Of a DNA stretch of 64,000 bases, positions 8,835 to 17,322 are shown in pieces. Position numbers and translations under genes: made by a program. The DNA is taken from NCBI GenBank assembly GCA_965203855.1, contig CBDBDN010000005.1:310001-374000 (forward strand), written 5' to 3'. Source of the stretch: Bin87 sp965203855. Its GTDB lineage: Bacteria > Chloroflexota > Dehalococcoidia > Lucifugimonadales > UBA3495. Under the pieces are notes generated by a model. It did not search any database. It worked only from the letters and a program-made list of their open reading frames with translations, and was not told where the DNA came from. The first letter of the stretch is position 1, and the number at the start of each line of letters is the position of its first letter.

Positions 8835-9290
8835 TCAGCCGTCGTTGATGGTCCAGTGTTCAACCGGCTCTGGGATGGCGACTGAGGGGTGGGGGTCGGC
8901 GGCGATGGCGCGGTTGACGGAGTAGATGATGCGGGCGACGCGGCGGTGGGTATTGCGGAGGGCGCGGCGTGCGGCGGGACGGTCGCGGTCGTAAAGGGAG
9001 CGGACGATGAAGTGGCGGAGGGCGTCGAATTTATAGAATGACCGGGCCGAAATATGGCTGATGTGGCCGTTGTAGGCCAGTTCATTGAGGATATGGCCGA
9101 TTTGGCGGTATGTGGGTCTAGGGAAGAAGCCCCAATGGATGCCGGCGGCAGCAGCGGAGTGGGATACGGCGCGTTCCAAAGCCTCGGCGGAACGTTCGAG
9201 GTAGCCGGCCTTGGCGTCGGAGTCGGCGAGGGCCAGAAAGCGGTCGGCTTGGGTTTGGTGATGTAGAACGGCGTCCAGAACAGCGTCCAT
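8835..9290 (-). CDS. Hypothetical helical protein, possibly HEPN-like
   Basis: 151 residues, rich in Ala and Arg and almost all predicted helix. The segment RSAEALERAVSHSAAAAGIH and the later ALRHFIVRSL, RRALRNTHRRVARIIYSVNRA recall the up-down helical bundles of HEPN/PaREP1-type proteins such as those at 11776 and 12146, but no RNxxxH motif is present. The ATG has GAGG about 9 bases upstream. A long ORF-free, structured stretch lies upstream of it. Function unknown. Confidence 0.5.
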   Translation of the reverse strand: MDAVLDAVLHHQTQADRFLALADSDAKAGYLERSAEALERAVSHSAAAAGIHWGFFPRPTYRQIGHILNELAYNGHISHISARSFYKFDALRHFIVRSLYDRDRPAARRALRNTHRRVARIIYSVNRAIAADPHPSVAIPEPVEHWTINDG

Positions 9291-9343
9291 TGGGTGGCCT
9301 CACGGAGCAAAGGCGTGCGGGGGTTTAGGGATGCCAACCCCGG

Positions 9344-9363
9344 CCGGCTCCCGAGGGAGCCGG
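9344..9363. other. Strong hairpin CCGGCTCCC/GGGAGCCGG
   Basis: A 9-base perfect inverted repeat with a 2-base centre lies just upstream of the 151-residue minus-strand gene. It has no flanking T-run on either strand. It may belong to the leader of that gene or to the structured segment further right. Confidence 0.4.
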
Positions 9364-9575
9364 GGGGCAAGATGGCCCGGTGTTGGTCAATGGGCTGACC
9401 GGATGGCTGACTGCCGCAAAGCAGCGGCGGTTGGGTTCAGGTTGGGGCGATGGCGTTTCCTACGTGGTGCGGGGCGTGGTGCGGGGTTGAGCTGGTCAGG
9501 CGGTGTCAGGCAGTGAATTGGTTCGCTAGCGGGGTTCCGAGTTTAGTGGTTTCCAGGTCGGTTTCAGCCCTACGG

Positions 9576-9686
9576 CCGGAGGTTTTGCGCGTTGCTTTCC
9601 GCTCTTTTGGCATTTCGTCCGAAGACGAGGCGCTGTGCGTAGCGCCCTCCCTTGAGTACGACTCCTCCGGTTAATCTGCCCGCAGA
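9576..9686 (-). ncRNA. Candidate structured RNA in ORF-free stretch
   Basis: About 700 bases (9291-9981) hold no convincing gene. Within them, CCGGAGG (9576-9582) pairs with CCTCCGG (9664-9670). The loop contains a second stem CGTC-GACG (9616-9627) that on the minus strand closes a UUCG tetraloop, and a third stem GGCGCT/AGCGCC (9629-9634 with 9641-9646). TCTG/CAGA (9675-9686) adds a small outer hairpin. The UUCG loop makes the minus strand the likely RNA. I could not match it to tmRNA, RNase P, SRP or a known riboswitch. It may be a leader of the gene at 8835-9290 or a separate RNA. Confidence 0.35.
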
Positions 9687-9908
9687 TAGTAGCACCCGGG
9701 TTTGCGACTTGATTGCTGAATGACCGTAACGACCTGGAAATCGGTGGGCTCGGAGATTGGCTGCCTGACGAATCTGATTATAGCACGGCTGTACGGCTTG
9801 GCAAGGGGGTTGGTGTCATTGGCGAAAATTGATTTTTTGGCATGGATAAAGGGGGTGGATGGGGATGGGGTTTGACTACACCGATGGACAGGATGGATAG
9901 GATTTTGG

Positions 9909-9928
9909 ATTCCGGCGTGCGCCGGAAT
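9909..9928. repeat. Dispersed palindrome ATTCCGGC-N4-GCCGGAAT
   Basis: The same 20-base palindrome recurs at 22554, 22638, 22722, 22806 and 44105, with near copies at 24225 and 46411. The copies lie between genes. Nearby text (GATGGACAGGATGGATAGG) also recurs in variant form near 8750 and 21980. Confidence 0.7.
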
Positions 9929-9981
9929 GGCGGAAAATTAAACCATCTAATTAGAAACGCTGCCCCAAAGCGGGATGCCGT

Positions 9982-10010
9982 TTGACACCGCACGCCGGCG
10001 GGGGTATCAT
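9982..10010 (+). promoter_or_regulatory. Sigma70-type promoter of tRNA-Phe
   Basis: TTGACA at 9982-9987, a 17-base spacer and TATCAT at 10005-10010. Transcription would start near 10017, nine bases before the tRNA. The match and spacing make this the clearest promoter on the plus strand of the window. Confidence 0.75.
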
Positions 10011-10025
10011 TAGGGTGTACCTCAT

Positions 10026-10102
10026 GCCGAGGTAGCTCAGCCTGGTAGAGCACGGCACTGAAAATGCCGGTGTCGGTGGTTCGAATCCGCCCCTCGGCAC
10101 CA
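10026..10102 (+). tRNA. tRNA-Phe (GAA), CCA encoded
   Basis: Acceptor strand GCCGAGG (10026-10032) pairs with CCTCGGC (10092-10098), followed by the discriminator A and an encoded CCA. The D-arm has AGCTCAG...GGTAGAGC, and the anticodon stem GGCA/TGCC encloses CTGAAAA, giving anticodon GAA. The T-arm contains GGTTCGAATCC. All four arms are complete with standard lengths. A consensus promoter precedes it. Confidence 0.97.
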
Positions 10103-10123
10103 TTTTATTGATTTTCGCAACCT

Positions 10124-10153
10124 GATGGGCGGGCCGGCGTTGGCCCGCCCATC
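10124..10153. terminator. 12-bp perfect hairpin between tRNA and MFS gene
   Basis: GATGGGCGGGCC at 10124-10135 pairs with GGCCCGCCCATC at 10142-10153 around a 6-base loop. It lies between the convergent tRNA-Phe and MFS genes, where a bidirectional terminator is expected. No T-run follows on either side. Confidence 0.5.
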
Positions 10154-10199
10154 GCTATGCCCTTGCCGGCAAGCAAGCCACCACTATGGCCCCAGCCGG

Positions 10200-11585
10200 T
10201 CAGTCGGCGGATCCGGCTCCCCGCGTAATCAGCCGCTGAACATCAGCCCGCCGCCGCTGCGAAGGCGACAGGCGCGGGTCGCCCAGCATCAGGAACAGCA
10301 GCGACCCCACGGCGCTTACCACCGCAATCGTGGCAAAGGGCAGCGTGTAGGTTCCGGTAATGCTGTCCCGCATCCAGGCGATATACGGCACTACGATAAT
10401 GAACATTATGTTCATCGGAATCATCGAAATGCCGGTGATGCGCGCAAAGCTGCTGCGCCCGAAATAGACGCCCCGTATGGAAGTCGTCAGCGGCGTCCGT
10501 CCGCCGAACCCCACGCCCATCAGTATCGCGAACAGGAAAAACAGCGGCAGCGTTTGCGCGAACAGCAGCACGGCGATGGCGATGGATTGCAGAAACGAAA
10601 AGCCGAATATCGCCAGCCGAATGGGAATGCGGTCGCCCACCATCCCGCCAATCACCATAAAAGCCGTCGAAACCGCCGTCTGCACCGATATGACCAGGCC
10701 CACCTCTACCAGCGTAAAGCCGCGCTCCACCATCACCAGGCCCAGATAAGTCATTACGCTGATAATGATGATGGACGAGCTGGCGTGTCCCATCGTAATC
10801 AGCCAGAAAGCGCGCGTCCGTATCGCCTCCTGCCAGGTATATTCCGGGGCGGTTGCGCTGCCGGCCCCATTGGCGGCCCGGCGCCGCCCGGCGTTCTCGG
10901 CGCGGCTTGCCGGGTCAACCCCGTCGATATGTTGGCCGTAATCCTCGGGGCGGTTGCGTACCAGCCAGGCCAGCGGCAATGATGTAACCAGCGCCACCGC
11001 GCCTACTGCCAGCGCCGTGTTGCGCCAGCCCAGCCGTCCCGGTATCTCCGCAGCGGTTTGGGCATCCCAACCCATCATCCAGGCCATCAGCGGCACGATG
11101 ACCACGCCGCCAATGCCGAAACCGAGCATCGGTATGGACATTGCCGTAGAACGCCGCTGTCGGAACCAGTTGTTGAGCGCCGCATTGGCCGGCAGCCAGG
11201 AACCAAGGCCGGCGCCCAGGCTGACGATGATGAAAGAGAGATAGAACATCCACAGGTTGGCGGTGCGGCTGAACACCAGGAAGCCGATGCCGAAAATAAT
11301 CAGCCCAATGGCCACCATCTTGCGCGGGCCGAGCTTGTCCACGCCCCAGCCGGCAATCGGCCCCATCACCGTCCCTTCCACGCGGGTCAGCGTGAACGCC
11401 CACGACAGCTGCGTAGTTGTCCAGCCGAAATGCCCTTGCAGTACCGGCATCCACAGCGAAAGGGCCTGAAACAGCGGCACCGTGCCGATTATCATAATCA
11501 CGGCGCCGATTACGGCCAGCCACCAGCCGTAGAAAATGCCGCGGGCCAGCCGCACCGGGTTGGTCAACTCTTTCGCCTGTATCAA
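10200..11585 (-). CDS. MFS transporter, OFA (oxalate/formate antiporter-like) type
   Basis: 461 residues with about 12 membrane helices in two halves split by a hydrophilic loop (residues ~210-245). The start region IFYGWWLAVIGAV and the loop motif VRNRPEDYG are typical of the OFA and monocarboxylate branch of the major facilitator superfamily. GWGVDKLGPRKM is the cytoplasmic loop 2-3 motif. The substrate is probably a small organic anion, but that is family inference. The start is TTG with AGGGAG about 10 bases upstream; no ATG fits the frame. A second carrier with the same FYGWW and RPED motifs is at 22860. Confidence 0.85.
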   Translation of the reverse strand: MIQAKELTNPVRLARGIFYGWWLAVIGAVIMIIGTVPLFQALSLWMPVLQGHFGWTTTQLSWAFTLTRVEGTVMGPIAGWGVDKLGPRKMVAIGLIIFGIGFLVFSRTANLWMFYLSFIIVSLGAGLGSWLPANAALNNWFRQRRSTAMSIPMLGFGIGGVVIVPLMAWMMGWDAQTAAEIPGRLGWRNTALAVGAVALVTSLPLAWLVRNRPEDYGQHIDGVDPASRAENAGRRRAANGAGSATAPEYTWQEAIRTRAFWLITMGHASSSIIIISVMTYLGLVMVERGFTLVEVGLVISVQTAVSTAFMVIGGMVGDRIPIRLAIFGFSFLQSIAIAVLLFAQTLPLFFLFAILMGVGFGGRTPLTTSIRGVYFGRSSFARITGISMIPMNIMFIIVVPYIAWMRDSITGTYTLPFATIAVVSAVGSLLFLMLGDPRLSPSQRRRADVQRLITRGAGSAD

Positions 11586-11706
11586 CTATGTAATCTCCCT
11601 TGCGGACGCCGCCCGGCCATTTAGCCATAATCGCAGCGCACATTATACCGCAACCCGCCTGATATTCGCATTTCCAATATCTAAAACCCGGCAGCGGGCG
11701 TTGCCT

Positions 11707-11736
11707 TTGATTCGCAAGCCGCCCCCGTGCTATAAA
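11707..11736 (+). promoter_or_regulatory. Candidate promoter for the 11776 gene pair
   Basis: TTGATT at 11707-11712 and TATAAA at 11731-11736 with an 18-base spacer, ending about 40 bases before the ATG. Confidence 0.5.
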
Positions 11737-11775
11737 TAAGATAGTCCGATTGAGCAATGACCCGCTGAGGCTAGT

Positions 11776-12141
11776 ATGACAACTCATCAATTCACACCGG
11801 CAGTGCAAAGCCATCTGGACGCCGCCGACCGCAGCTTCGCCGCCGGCGACACACTGCAAGCTTCGTCGGAATTGTGGCAGGCGTCGCTGTGCGCGCTGCA
11901 AATGGTAGCCGACGCGCACGGCTGGGAATGCCGCACGGAAAAGGACTGGAACGCCATCGTCAACCGACTAGCGGTAAAGCTGGACGACCCCTATCTGCTA
12001 CAAGCCGGCTTGGGCGCGCCCGAACTTTTCCGCGCCAACGCCGTTTATGATTTCCTGGAGGATGTGGATGCCCGGGTGTTCCGCAAGAGCGTACCCATTT
12101 TCATCCGGAATTTACTCGAGCTGGGCGGCATGACGGACTAG
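11776..12141 (+). CDS. HEPN/PaREP1-like helical protein
   Basis: 121 residues. The pattern HLDAADRSFAAGDTLQASSE followed by LWQASLCALQMVADAHGW matches PaREP1/HEPN-type proteins, in which two long helices with a central W/GAA segment precede a conserved (H/E)xx.W region. HEPN proteins often bind or cleave RNA, but the Rx4-6H catalytic motif is not evident here. GAGG lies about 6 bases before the ATG. The next gene, of the same shape, begins four bases after this stop, so the two form an operon and probably a dimer-type pair. Confidence 0.55.
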   Translation: MTTHQFTPAVQSHLDAADRSFAAGDTLQASSELWQASLCALQMVADAHGWECRTEKDWNAIVNRLAVKLDDPYLLQAGLGAPELFRANAVYDFLEDVDARVFRKSVPIFIRNLLELGGMTD

Positions 12142-12145
12142 CGCA

Positions 12146-12523
12146 ATGGAATATCGGGAGCATCGGGACGCCGCTAATGATTTTCTGCGGGTTATGGACG
12201 AGGGACTTGCCGCCGGGCGTCCCTTGCTGGCTTGCGAAGTGATGTGGGGCGCGGCTACCCATGCGATCCGAGCCTATGCGCGGTGGCGCGGCTGGCGGGT
12301 CGGCAAATCGCCGCGTCTGGCCGAATTGGTTGAGCGGATGGTGCGGGAACAAAACGATATATTCCTGCGCGATGGGTTCTCCAAGGCGGCGCTGTTGCAC
12401 GCCAATTTCTACAACGGCTTTATGGATGCGGACTCCATAACGGAGAATCAGGCCATCGTCCGCATCTTTGCGGAGCGTGTGCTGGCCCTGGTTCCTGCTG
12501 ATAGCCCAACGGCTGGCAATTAG
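12146..12523 (+). CDS. HEPN/PaREP1-like helical protein, second of pair
   Basis: 125 residues. HRDAANDFLRVMDEGLAAGR then LLACEVMWGAATHAIRAYAR and RWRGWRVGKSPRLAELVERM give the PaREP1-like layout with the WGAA signature. It is similar in length and helix order to its upstream neighbour but diverged in sequence, so an old duplication is likely. It converges with dppF, 10 bases from that stop. No enzymatic motif seen; role unknown. Confidence 0.55.
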   Translation: MEYREHRDAANDFLRVMDEGLAAGRPLLACEVMWGAATHAIRAYARWRGWRVGKSPRLAELVERMVREQNDIFLRDGFSKAALLHANFYNGFMDADSITENQAIVRIFAERVLALVPADSPTAGN

Positions 12524-12533
12524 CGCGCTCCGG

Positions 12534-13583
12534 TTAGTCCGTGGCCGCCGGCGCCGGCCCGTCCTCGGTGTACAGATGGCAGGCCGTGAAGTGCTGCGGG
12601 CTGTATTCGGTCAGCAGCGGCACGGCGCGGGAGCAGCGTTCCATAACAAAGGGGCAGCGCGGATGGAAAGCGCAGCCCTCCGGCGGGTTCAGCGGCGACG
12701 GCACTTCGCCGGCCAGCACAATTTCCTCCCGCTGCTGCCGGGGATGCGCCGGCAGCGACGCCGAAATCAGCGCGCGCGTGTAAGGATGCTGCGGGTCGGT
12801 GAACAGCTCAATCGGCGGCGCTTCCTCCACAATTTTGCCCAGATACATCACGCCGACAATGTGGCTCATATAACGGACGGTCGCCAGGTTGTGGGCAATC
12901 AGCAAATAGCTCAAATCGTAGGCGGATTGCAACTCTTTGAGCAGATTCAGAATCTGCGCCCGGATGGAAACATCCAGCGCCGATACCGGTTCGTCCAGCA
13001 CAATCAGCTTGGGGCGGGTGGACAAGGCGCGGGCGATGGCGATGCGCTGCCGCTGCCCGCCGCTGAACTCGTGCGGATACCGCTCGGCGTGGAACGGATG
13101 CAGTCCCACCACGCTGAGCAGTTCCTGCACTTGGGAACGCACTTCCGCCCGGCTAACCCTTTGATGCGTAATCAGCGGTTCCGCGATAATCTGGTCAACG
13201 CGCATCCGGGGATTAAGCGAGCTCCACGGGTCCTGAAAGACGGCCTGCACCGACGCCTTGAAATTGCGCCGTTCCTCTCCGGTGAAGCGGTGCATCGGGC
13301 GGCTGCCAAAGTAGATGCTGCCGTCCGTGGGGCGGTCGGCCATCAGCACCATTCGGCTGGTAGTAGTCTTGCCGCAGCCCGATTCGCCAACCAGGCTGTA
13401 AGTCTGGCCGGGCGGGATGTTGATAGAGATGCCGTCAACGGCTTTTACGGTGCCGGTGCGCCGGCGCAGCAGGTTGCCTTTGTACACCGGAAAATGGCGG
13501 CGGATGCCTTCCAGCCGGACCAGCGGCTCCCCGACCGCGGCGTTATCCGCCGTGCCGGGCGCCGGCGTAGCGACGCTAACCAT
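12534..13583 (-). CDS. dppF: Dipeptide/oligopeptide ABC transporter ATP-binding protein (DppF/OppF)
   Basis: 349 residues. Walker A is GESGCGKTT, the ABC signature SGGQRQRIAIARALS, Walker B LIVLDEPVSALD, and the H-loop is in LIAHNLATVRYM. The C-terminal oligopeptide-transporter domain ends with the cysteine cluster GCAFHPRCPFVMERC. A fused upstream frame to 13832 is only the dppD shadow. The ATG at 13583 follows the dppD stop by one base, so it is coupled. It is the last gene of the dipeptide operon and would pair with DppD to energise uptake. Confidence 0.9.
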   Translation of the reverse strand: MVSVATPAPGTADNAAVGEPLVRLEGIRRHFPVYKGNLLRRRTGTVKAVDGISINIPPGQTYSLVGESGCGKTTTSRMVLMADRPTDGSIYFGSRPMHRFTGEERRNFKASVQAVFQDPWSSLNPRMRVDQIIAEPLITHQRVSRAEVRSQVQELLSVVGLHPFHAERYPHEFSGGQRQRIAIARALSTRPKLIVLDEPVSALDVSIRAQILNLLKELQSAYDLSYLLIAHNLATVRYMSHIVGVMYLGKIVEEAPPIELFTDPQHPYTRALISASLPAHPRQQREEIVLAGEVPSPLNPPEGCAFHPRCPFVMERCSRAVPLLTEYSPQHFTACHLYTEDGPAPAATD

Positions 13584-13584
13584 A

Positions 13585-14550
13585 TTATTCAGCCCTCCAG
13601 CAGCGGGACGAGTGGCCGGGTTGAACGATGAACTCCGGCGGGTATTCGGCGCAGCGCTCGTAAGCGTAAGGGCAGCGCGGCGCAAACGAGCAGCCCTCCG
13701 GCAGCGCGTCCAAAGACGGCGGCTGCCCCTCAATCGACGGCAGCAAATCCACATCGGTATCCAGGTCCGGCACCGACTGTAGCAGCGCCTCGGTGTAGGG
13801 ATGCGCCGGCCGGTCAAACATATCCAGCACATCCGACTGCTCGACGATGCGGCCGGCGTACATCACGGCTACCCGGTCGCACATACGCGCCACGATGCCG
13901 AAATCGTGGGTAATAAAGATGATGGCGGCGCCGGTCTGCTCTTGAATGTCCTTGAGCAAGCGCAGGTATTGCAACTGGATCGTGGCGTCCAGAGAGGTGG
14001 TCGGCTCATCGGCAATCAGCAGGTTGGGCGCGCGGGATATTGAGATGGCGCCGACGACGCGCTGGCGCATCCCGCCGCTCATCTGATGGGGGAAGTTGGC
14101 GAGACGCTCCTCCGGCGCCGGGATGCGGACATTGTCCAGCAGCCGGGCGGCGCGGTCGCGCAGCGAGCGTTTAGGTTCGTTGTACTCCAGCCGTAGGGTT
14201 TCCAGCAGCTGGTCGCCCACAGTGAACACCGGATTGAGCGAAGTAAGCGGATCCTGCATAACCATGCAGATGCCGGAGCCGCGGATTTCCCGCATTTCGG
14301 CGCGGCTCTTTTCCAGCAGGTTTTCGCCCAGATAGTCAATGCGGCCGCCGATGATGCGGCCCGGGTGGGGCACCATACCCAGGATTGACCAGGCAGTCAT
14401 ACTCTTGCCGGAGCCGGATTCGCCGACGATGCCCAGAGTTTCGCCCCGCCGCAGGTCAAAGCTGATGCCGTCCACTGCCTTGACCACGCCGGTGCGCGTA
14501 AAGAAATGGGTTTGCAGTTCCTGAACGCTCAGGATTACATCGTCAGTCAT
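13585..14550 (-). CDS. dppD: Dipeptide/oligopeptide ABC transporter ATP-binding protein (DppD/OppD)
   Basis: 321 residues with Walker A GESGSGKS, signature MSGGMRQRVVGAIS, Walker B LLIADEPTTSLD, and an H-loop in FITHDFG. The C-terminal GCSFAPRCPYAYERC segment is the cysteine-containing oligopeptide-ABC tail, which in relatives can hold an Fe-S cluster. It forms a heterodimer with DppF. The start is the ATG at 14550. Two Uma2 genes lie between it and the permease genes upstream. Confidence 0.9.
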   Translation of the reverse strand: MTDDVILSVQELQTHFFTRTGVVKAVDGISFDLRRGETLGIVGESGSGKSMTAWSILGMVPHPGRIIGGRIDYLGENLLEKSRAEMREIRGSGICMVMQDPLTSLNPVFTVGDQLLETLRLEYNEPKRSLRDRAARLLDNVRIPAPEERLANFPHQMSGGMRQRVVGAISISRAPNLLIADEPTTSLDATIQLQYLRLLKDIQEQTGAAIIFITHDFGIVARMCDRVAVMYAGRIVEQSDVLDMFDRPAHPYTEALLQSVPDLDTDVDLLPSIEGQPPSLDALPEGCSFAPRCPYAYERCAEYPPEFIVQPGHSSRCWRAE

Positions 14551-14621
14551 TGAACACCTGTCAATCCGGGTCTGCCAATTCGGGGAAGGTATAGATAGCG
14601 TCGGGCTACAATACCTGTTGT

Positions 14622-15419
14622 TTATGCGCCGCGCAACCGCCGCAGTTCGGCTTGCAGGCGGGCGACTTCCGCTTCCGCAGTTTGCCGCCGATTACGCTCG
14701 GCCTGCGTCGCGGCTTCGGCGGCCTGCGCTATGGCTTCGGCGGCCTGCGCTGCGGCTTCGGCGGCCAATCTCCCCCGCTGCTGCTCCAGCACATTGCCCA
14801 GGAATTCACCGGTGGACGGGTTGCGGAACCACAAGCGGTCGTCGGTTGCCCATAAATCAAGCCCCAGCGTTGGGCTGTATCCCCAAACCGCGCCCGACGG
14901 GTCATCATGCAGCTCAACCGGAATGTAAGCGCCATCCGCCAGATATTCGCCGGCCAGCAGTTGGCCGTACAACTCACCGCCGCTAGGGTCGTAGCGCCAG
15001 TATTCGCCGATGCCGACCCGCGCATACAAATCCCGCTTGTAGCCCAAATCGTTCTGCCAAGTGCTTTTGGAGCCGATTTCCAGGGCGAAGGCCGGCGGCT
15101 GGCCGAAATCCCAGATGCGGTAGGCGTAGGGCCACCACAAGCGGTCGGCGTTCTCGCCAAACACTACATAGCAATCGGGGATGAACACGGCGTCGGGGTT
15201 GCCCTCCTCGTAATAGACGCCGGTGTTGCCGGAAACGAACACATCGGAGCGGTCGCCGAACCAGCTGCGGATGGCTTCCATAATGTCATTGCGGGGGCGT
15301 TCCTGCATTTCGGGATCCGGCAGCGGGGATAGGATTTCCGGGTAGGCGTCCAGCAGGTCATCGTCAATATGCGCTGGCAGGGGCGGGTAGCGGTAGTAGT
15401 AGCGGGATTTGACAACCAT
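14622..15419 (-). CDS. Uma2 family protein with coiled-coil tail (tandem copy 1)
   Basis: 265 residues. PDAVFIPDCYVVFG, FALEIGSKSTWQND and YARVGIGEYWRYDP are the Asp, Glu and closing-strand blocks of the Uma2 PD-(D/E)XK fold. The C-terminal ~60 residues repeat Ala-Glu-rich heptads (QAAEAIAQAAEAATQ) and end VARLQAELRRLRGA. GAGG is 7-8 bases before the ATG. It is a tandem duplicate of the gene at 15493 and sits inside the dipeptide operon without an obvious transport role. Confidence 0.8.
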   Translation of the reverse strand: MVVKSRYYYRYPPLPAHIDDDLLDAYPEILSPLPDPEMQERPRNDIMEAIRSWFGDRSDVFVSGNTGVYYEEGNPDAVFIPDCYVVFGENADRLWWPYAYRIWDFGQPPAFALEIGSKSTWQNDLGYKRDLYARVGIGEYWRYDPSGGELYGQLLAGEYLADGAYIPVELHDDPSGAVWGYSPTLGLDLWATDDRLWFRNPSTGEFLGNVLEQQRGRLAAEAAAQAAEAIAQAAEAATQAERNRRQTAEAEVARLQAELRRLRGA

Positions 15420-15492
15420 AGCAGAGCCTCAATCATACATACGGCCAGCCGAGCTGGGGCCGAGAATTGGCCATTCGGTTGAGCAGTTCCAC

Positions 15493-16248
15493 TTATGCGC
15501 CGCGCAACCGCCGCAGTTCGGCTTGCAGGCGGGCGACTTCGGCTTCGGCAATCTGCCGCCGGCTGCGCTCGGACTGCGCGTCGGCTTCGGCAGTGATGCG
15601 GCCTTGCTGCTGTTCCAGGACATTGCCCAGGAATTCCCCGTTAGCCGGATTGCGGAACCGCAGCCGGTCTCCGGCGGCCCACAAGTCCAGCCCCAGCGTT
15701 GGGCTGTATCCCCAAACTGCGCCCGACGGGTCATCATGCATCTCAAACGCGATGTAAGCGCCATCGGCCAGATGTTCGCCGGCCAGCGGCTGGCCGTACA
15801 GCTCGCCGTCATTGGGGTCGTAACGCCAGTATTCGCCGATGCCGACCCGCGCATACAAATCCCGCTTGTAGCCCAAATCATTCTGCCAAGTGCTTTTGGA
15901 GCCGATTTCCAGGGCAAAGTCCGGCGGCTTGCCGAAATCCCAGATGCGGTAGGCGTAGGGCCACCACAAGCGGTCGGCGTTCTCGCCAAACACTACATAG
16001 CAATCGGGGATGAACACGGCGTCGGGGTTGCCCTCCTCGTAATAGACGCCGGTGTTGCCGGAAACGAACACATCGGAGCGGTCGCCGAACCAGCTGCGAA
16101 TGGCTTCCATAATGTCCTGTCGGGGGCGTTCCTGCATTTCGGGATCCGGCAGCGGGGATAGGATTTCCGGGTAGGCGTCCAGCAGGGTATCGTCCAGCGT
16201 AGCCGGCCATCCGGCAGGGTAGCGGCGGGTTCGCACTTTGGTAGTCAT
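15493..16248 (-). CDS. Uma2 family protein with coiled-coil tail (tandem copy 2)
   Basis: 251 residues, the same architecture as copy 1. The middle of the gene (roughly 15890-16130) is almost base-for-base identical to 15060-15300 in copy 1, while the two ends differ, and this copy's coiled coil is about 14 residues shorter. That mosaic is typical of recent duplication or gene conversion. The catalytic blocks IPDCYVVFG and FALEIGSKS are intact in both. Confidence 0.8.
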   Translation of the reverse strand: MTTKVRTRRYPAGWPATLDDTLLDAYPEILSPLPDPEMQERPRQDIMEAIRSWFGDRSDVFVSGNTGVYYEEGNPDAVFIPDCYVVFGENADRLWWPYAYRIWDFGKPPDFALEIGSKSTWQNDLGYKRDLYARVGIGEYWRYDPNDGELYGQPLAGEHLADGAYIAFEMHDDPSGAVWGYSPTLGLDLWAAGDRLRFRNPANGEFLGNVLEQQQGRITAEADAQSERSRRQIAEAEVARLQAELRRLRGA

Positions 16249-16393
16249 AGCAGCGTCTCAAACCGGAGTGTACCCAAGGCATACCTTACGACAGCGGCCG
16301 TTTGCGCCGGCGTCAAAAAGTGGCTGCCGCGCTTCCGGCCTTTGGCGCCTATTATACCCGATACTTGCGCCAGGGTTGACGGCTGGCCGGCCG

Positions 16394-17291
16394 TCAGCGC
16401 GCCCGCCGCAGCCGCGGGTCAAGGTAGTCCCGTAGCCAGTCGCCAAAGAAATTGAACGCCATTACCACGACAGTGATAATCAAGCCGGGGAACAGGGCCA
16501 GCCACCACGCCTGCGTCAGGAACTCTTTGCCTTCGGCAATCATTATGCCCCAGGCCGGGTCGCCTACTTTGAGGCCCAGCCCCAGGAAGCTCAACGAGGC
16601 TTCCAGCAAGATGACCTGGCCGATGCTGACGCTGGTCAACACCATCAGCGTGTTGATGACATTGGGGAACAGATGCCGCCAGACAATCATTGAGGAGGAG
16701 ACGCCGTAGATTTGGGCCAGGATGACGAAATCGCGGTCGCGTACCGACAGCACTTCGCCGCGTATCATCCTGGCGAACCGCGCCCACTGCGTAGCGGCAA
16801 TGGCAATCATCACATTCCAGACGCCGGTGGCCCAGGTAGGATACAATCAGCAGGGCCACCAGGATAGAGGGGAATCCCAGCACGGCGTCGGTAATCCGCA
16901 TCAGTATGGAGTCCACCCAACGGCCGGAATAGCCGGAAACCAGCCCGACTACCGTGCCGGCCAGGATGGCCACGGCGATTGACGGGACGGTAACCTGCAA
17001 CATCGTCCGCGCCCCGAAAATGAGGCGGCTCAACATATCCTTGCCCAGGCGGTCGCTGCCGAGGATATGCTCGGTGCTGGTGAACGGCGGTTGCTGCTTG
17101 TTGCGGACGTCGTTTTCGCGCGGATCGTAGGGCGCAATCAGGTTGGCGAAAACGGCGCAGAAAACGATAACCAGCAGAATGGCAATCGGAATCCACGGCA
17201 GCCGGGCGTCGCGGATACGCTGCGCCAGGCTCGGGCGGGCGCGCGCTTCAAGCAGCAGGATGGGGTTTTCAGCGGTCAAAACGCGCTCCAA
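16394..17291 (-). pseudogene. dppC: Dipeptide ABC permease DppC with frameshift
   Basis: The first frame gives a cytoplasmic tail, a first membrane helix (IPIAILLVIVFCAVF), the periplasmic APYDPRENDV...HILGSDRLGKDMLSRLIFGAR region typical of DppC, and helices up to LVALLIVSYLG. Register is lost near 16822-16840, and a second frame continues WNVMIAIAATQWARFARMIR, the EAA-type loop and the remaining helices to LDPRLRRAR. A single-base correction would give a normal ~298-residue permease. The start is a TTG with no clear ribosome site, so the N-terminus is uncertain. The lesion is real decay or an assembly error. Confidence 0.8.
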
Positions 17292-17322
17292 AGTTCCGGT
17301 GCGATGCGTGCTTTATCATCAT

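Noticed and set aside
9450..9674. 74-codon plus-strand frame
   Set aside because: Cys/Trp-rich with no ribosome site; it lies in the structured stretch.
9291..9981. tmRNA, RNase P RNA or SRP RNA
   Set aside because: Searched by eye on both strands for the tmRNA ends and T-arm, the GAGGAAAGTC/ACAGAA cores of RNase P and the GGAAG loop of SRP; none was found.
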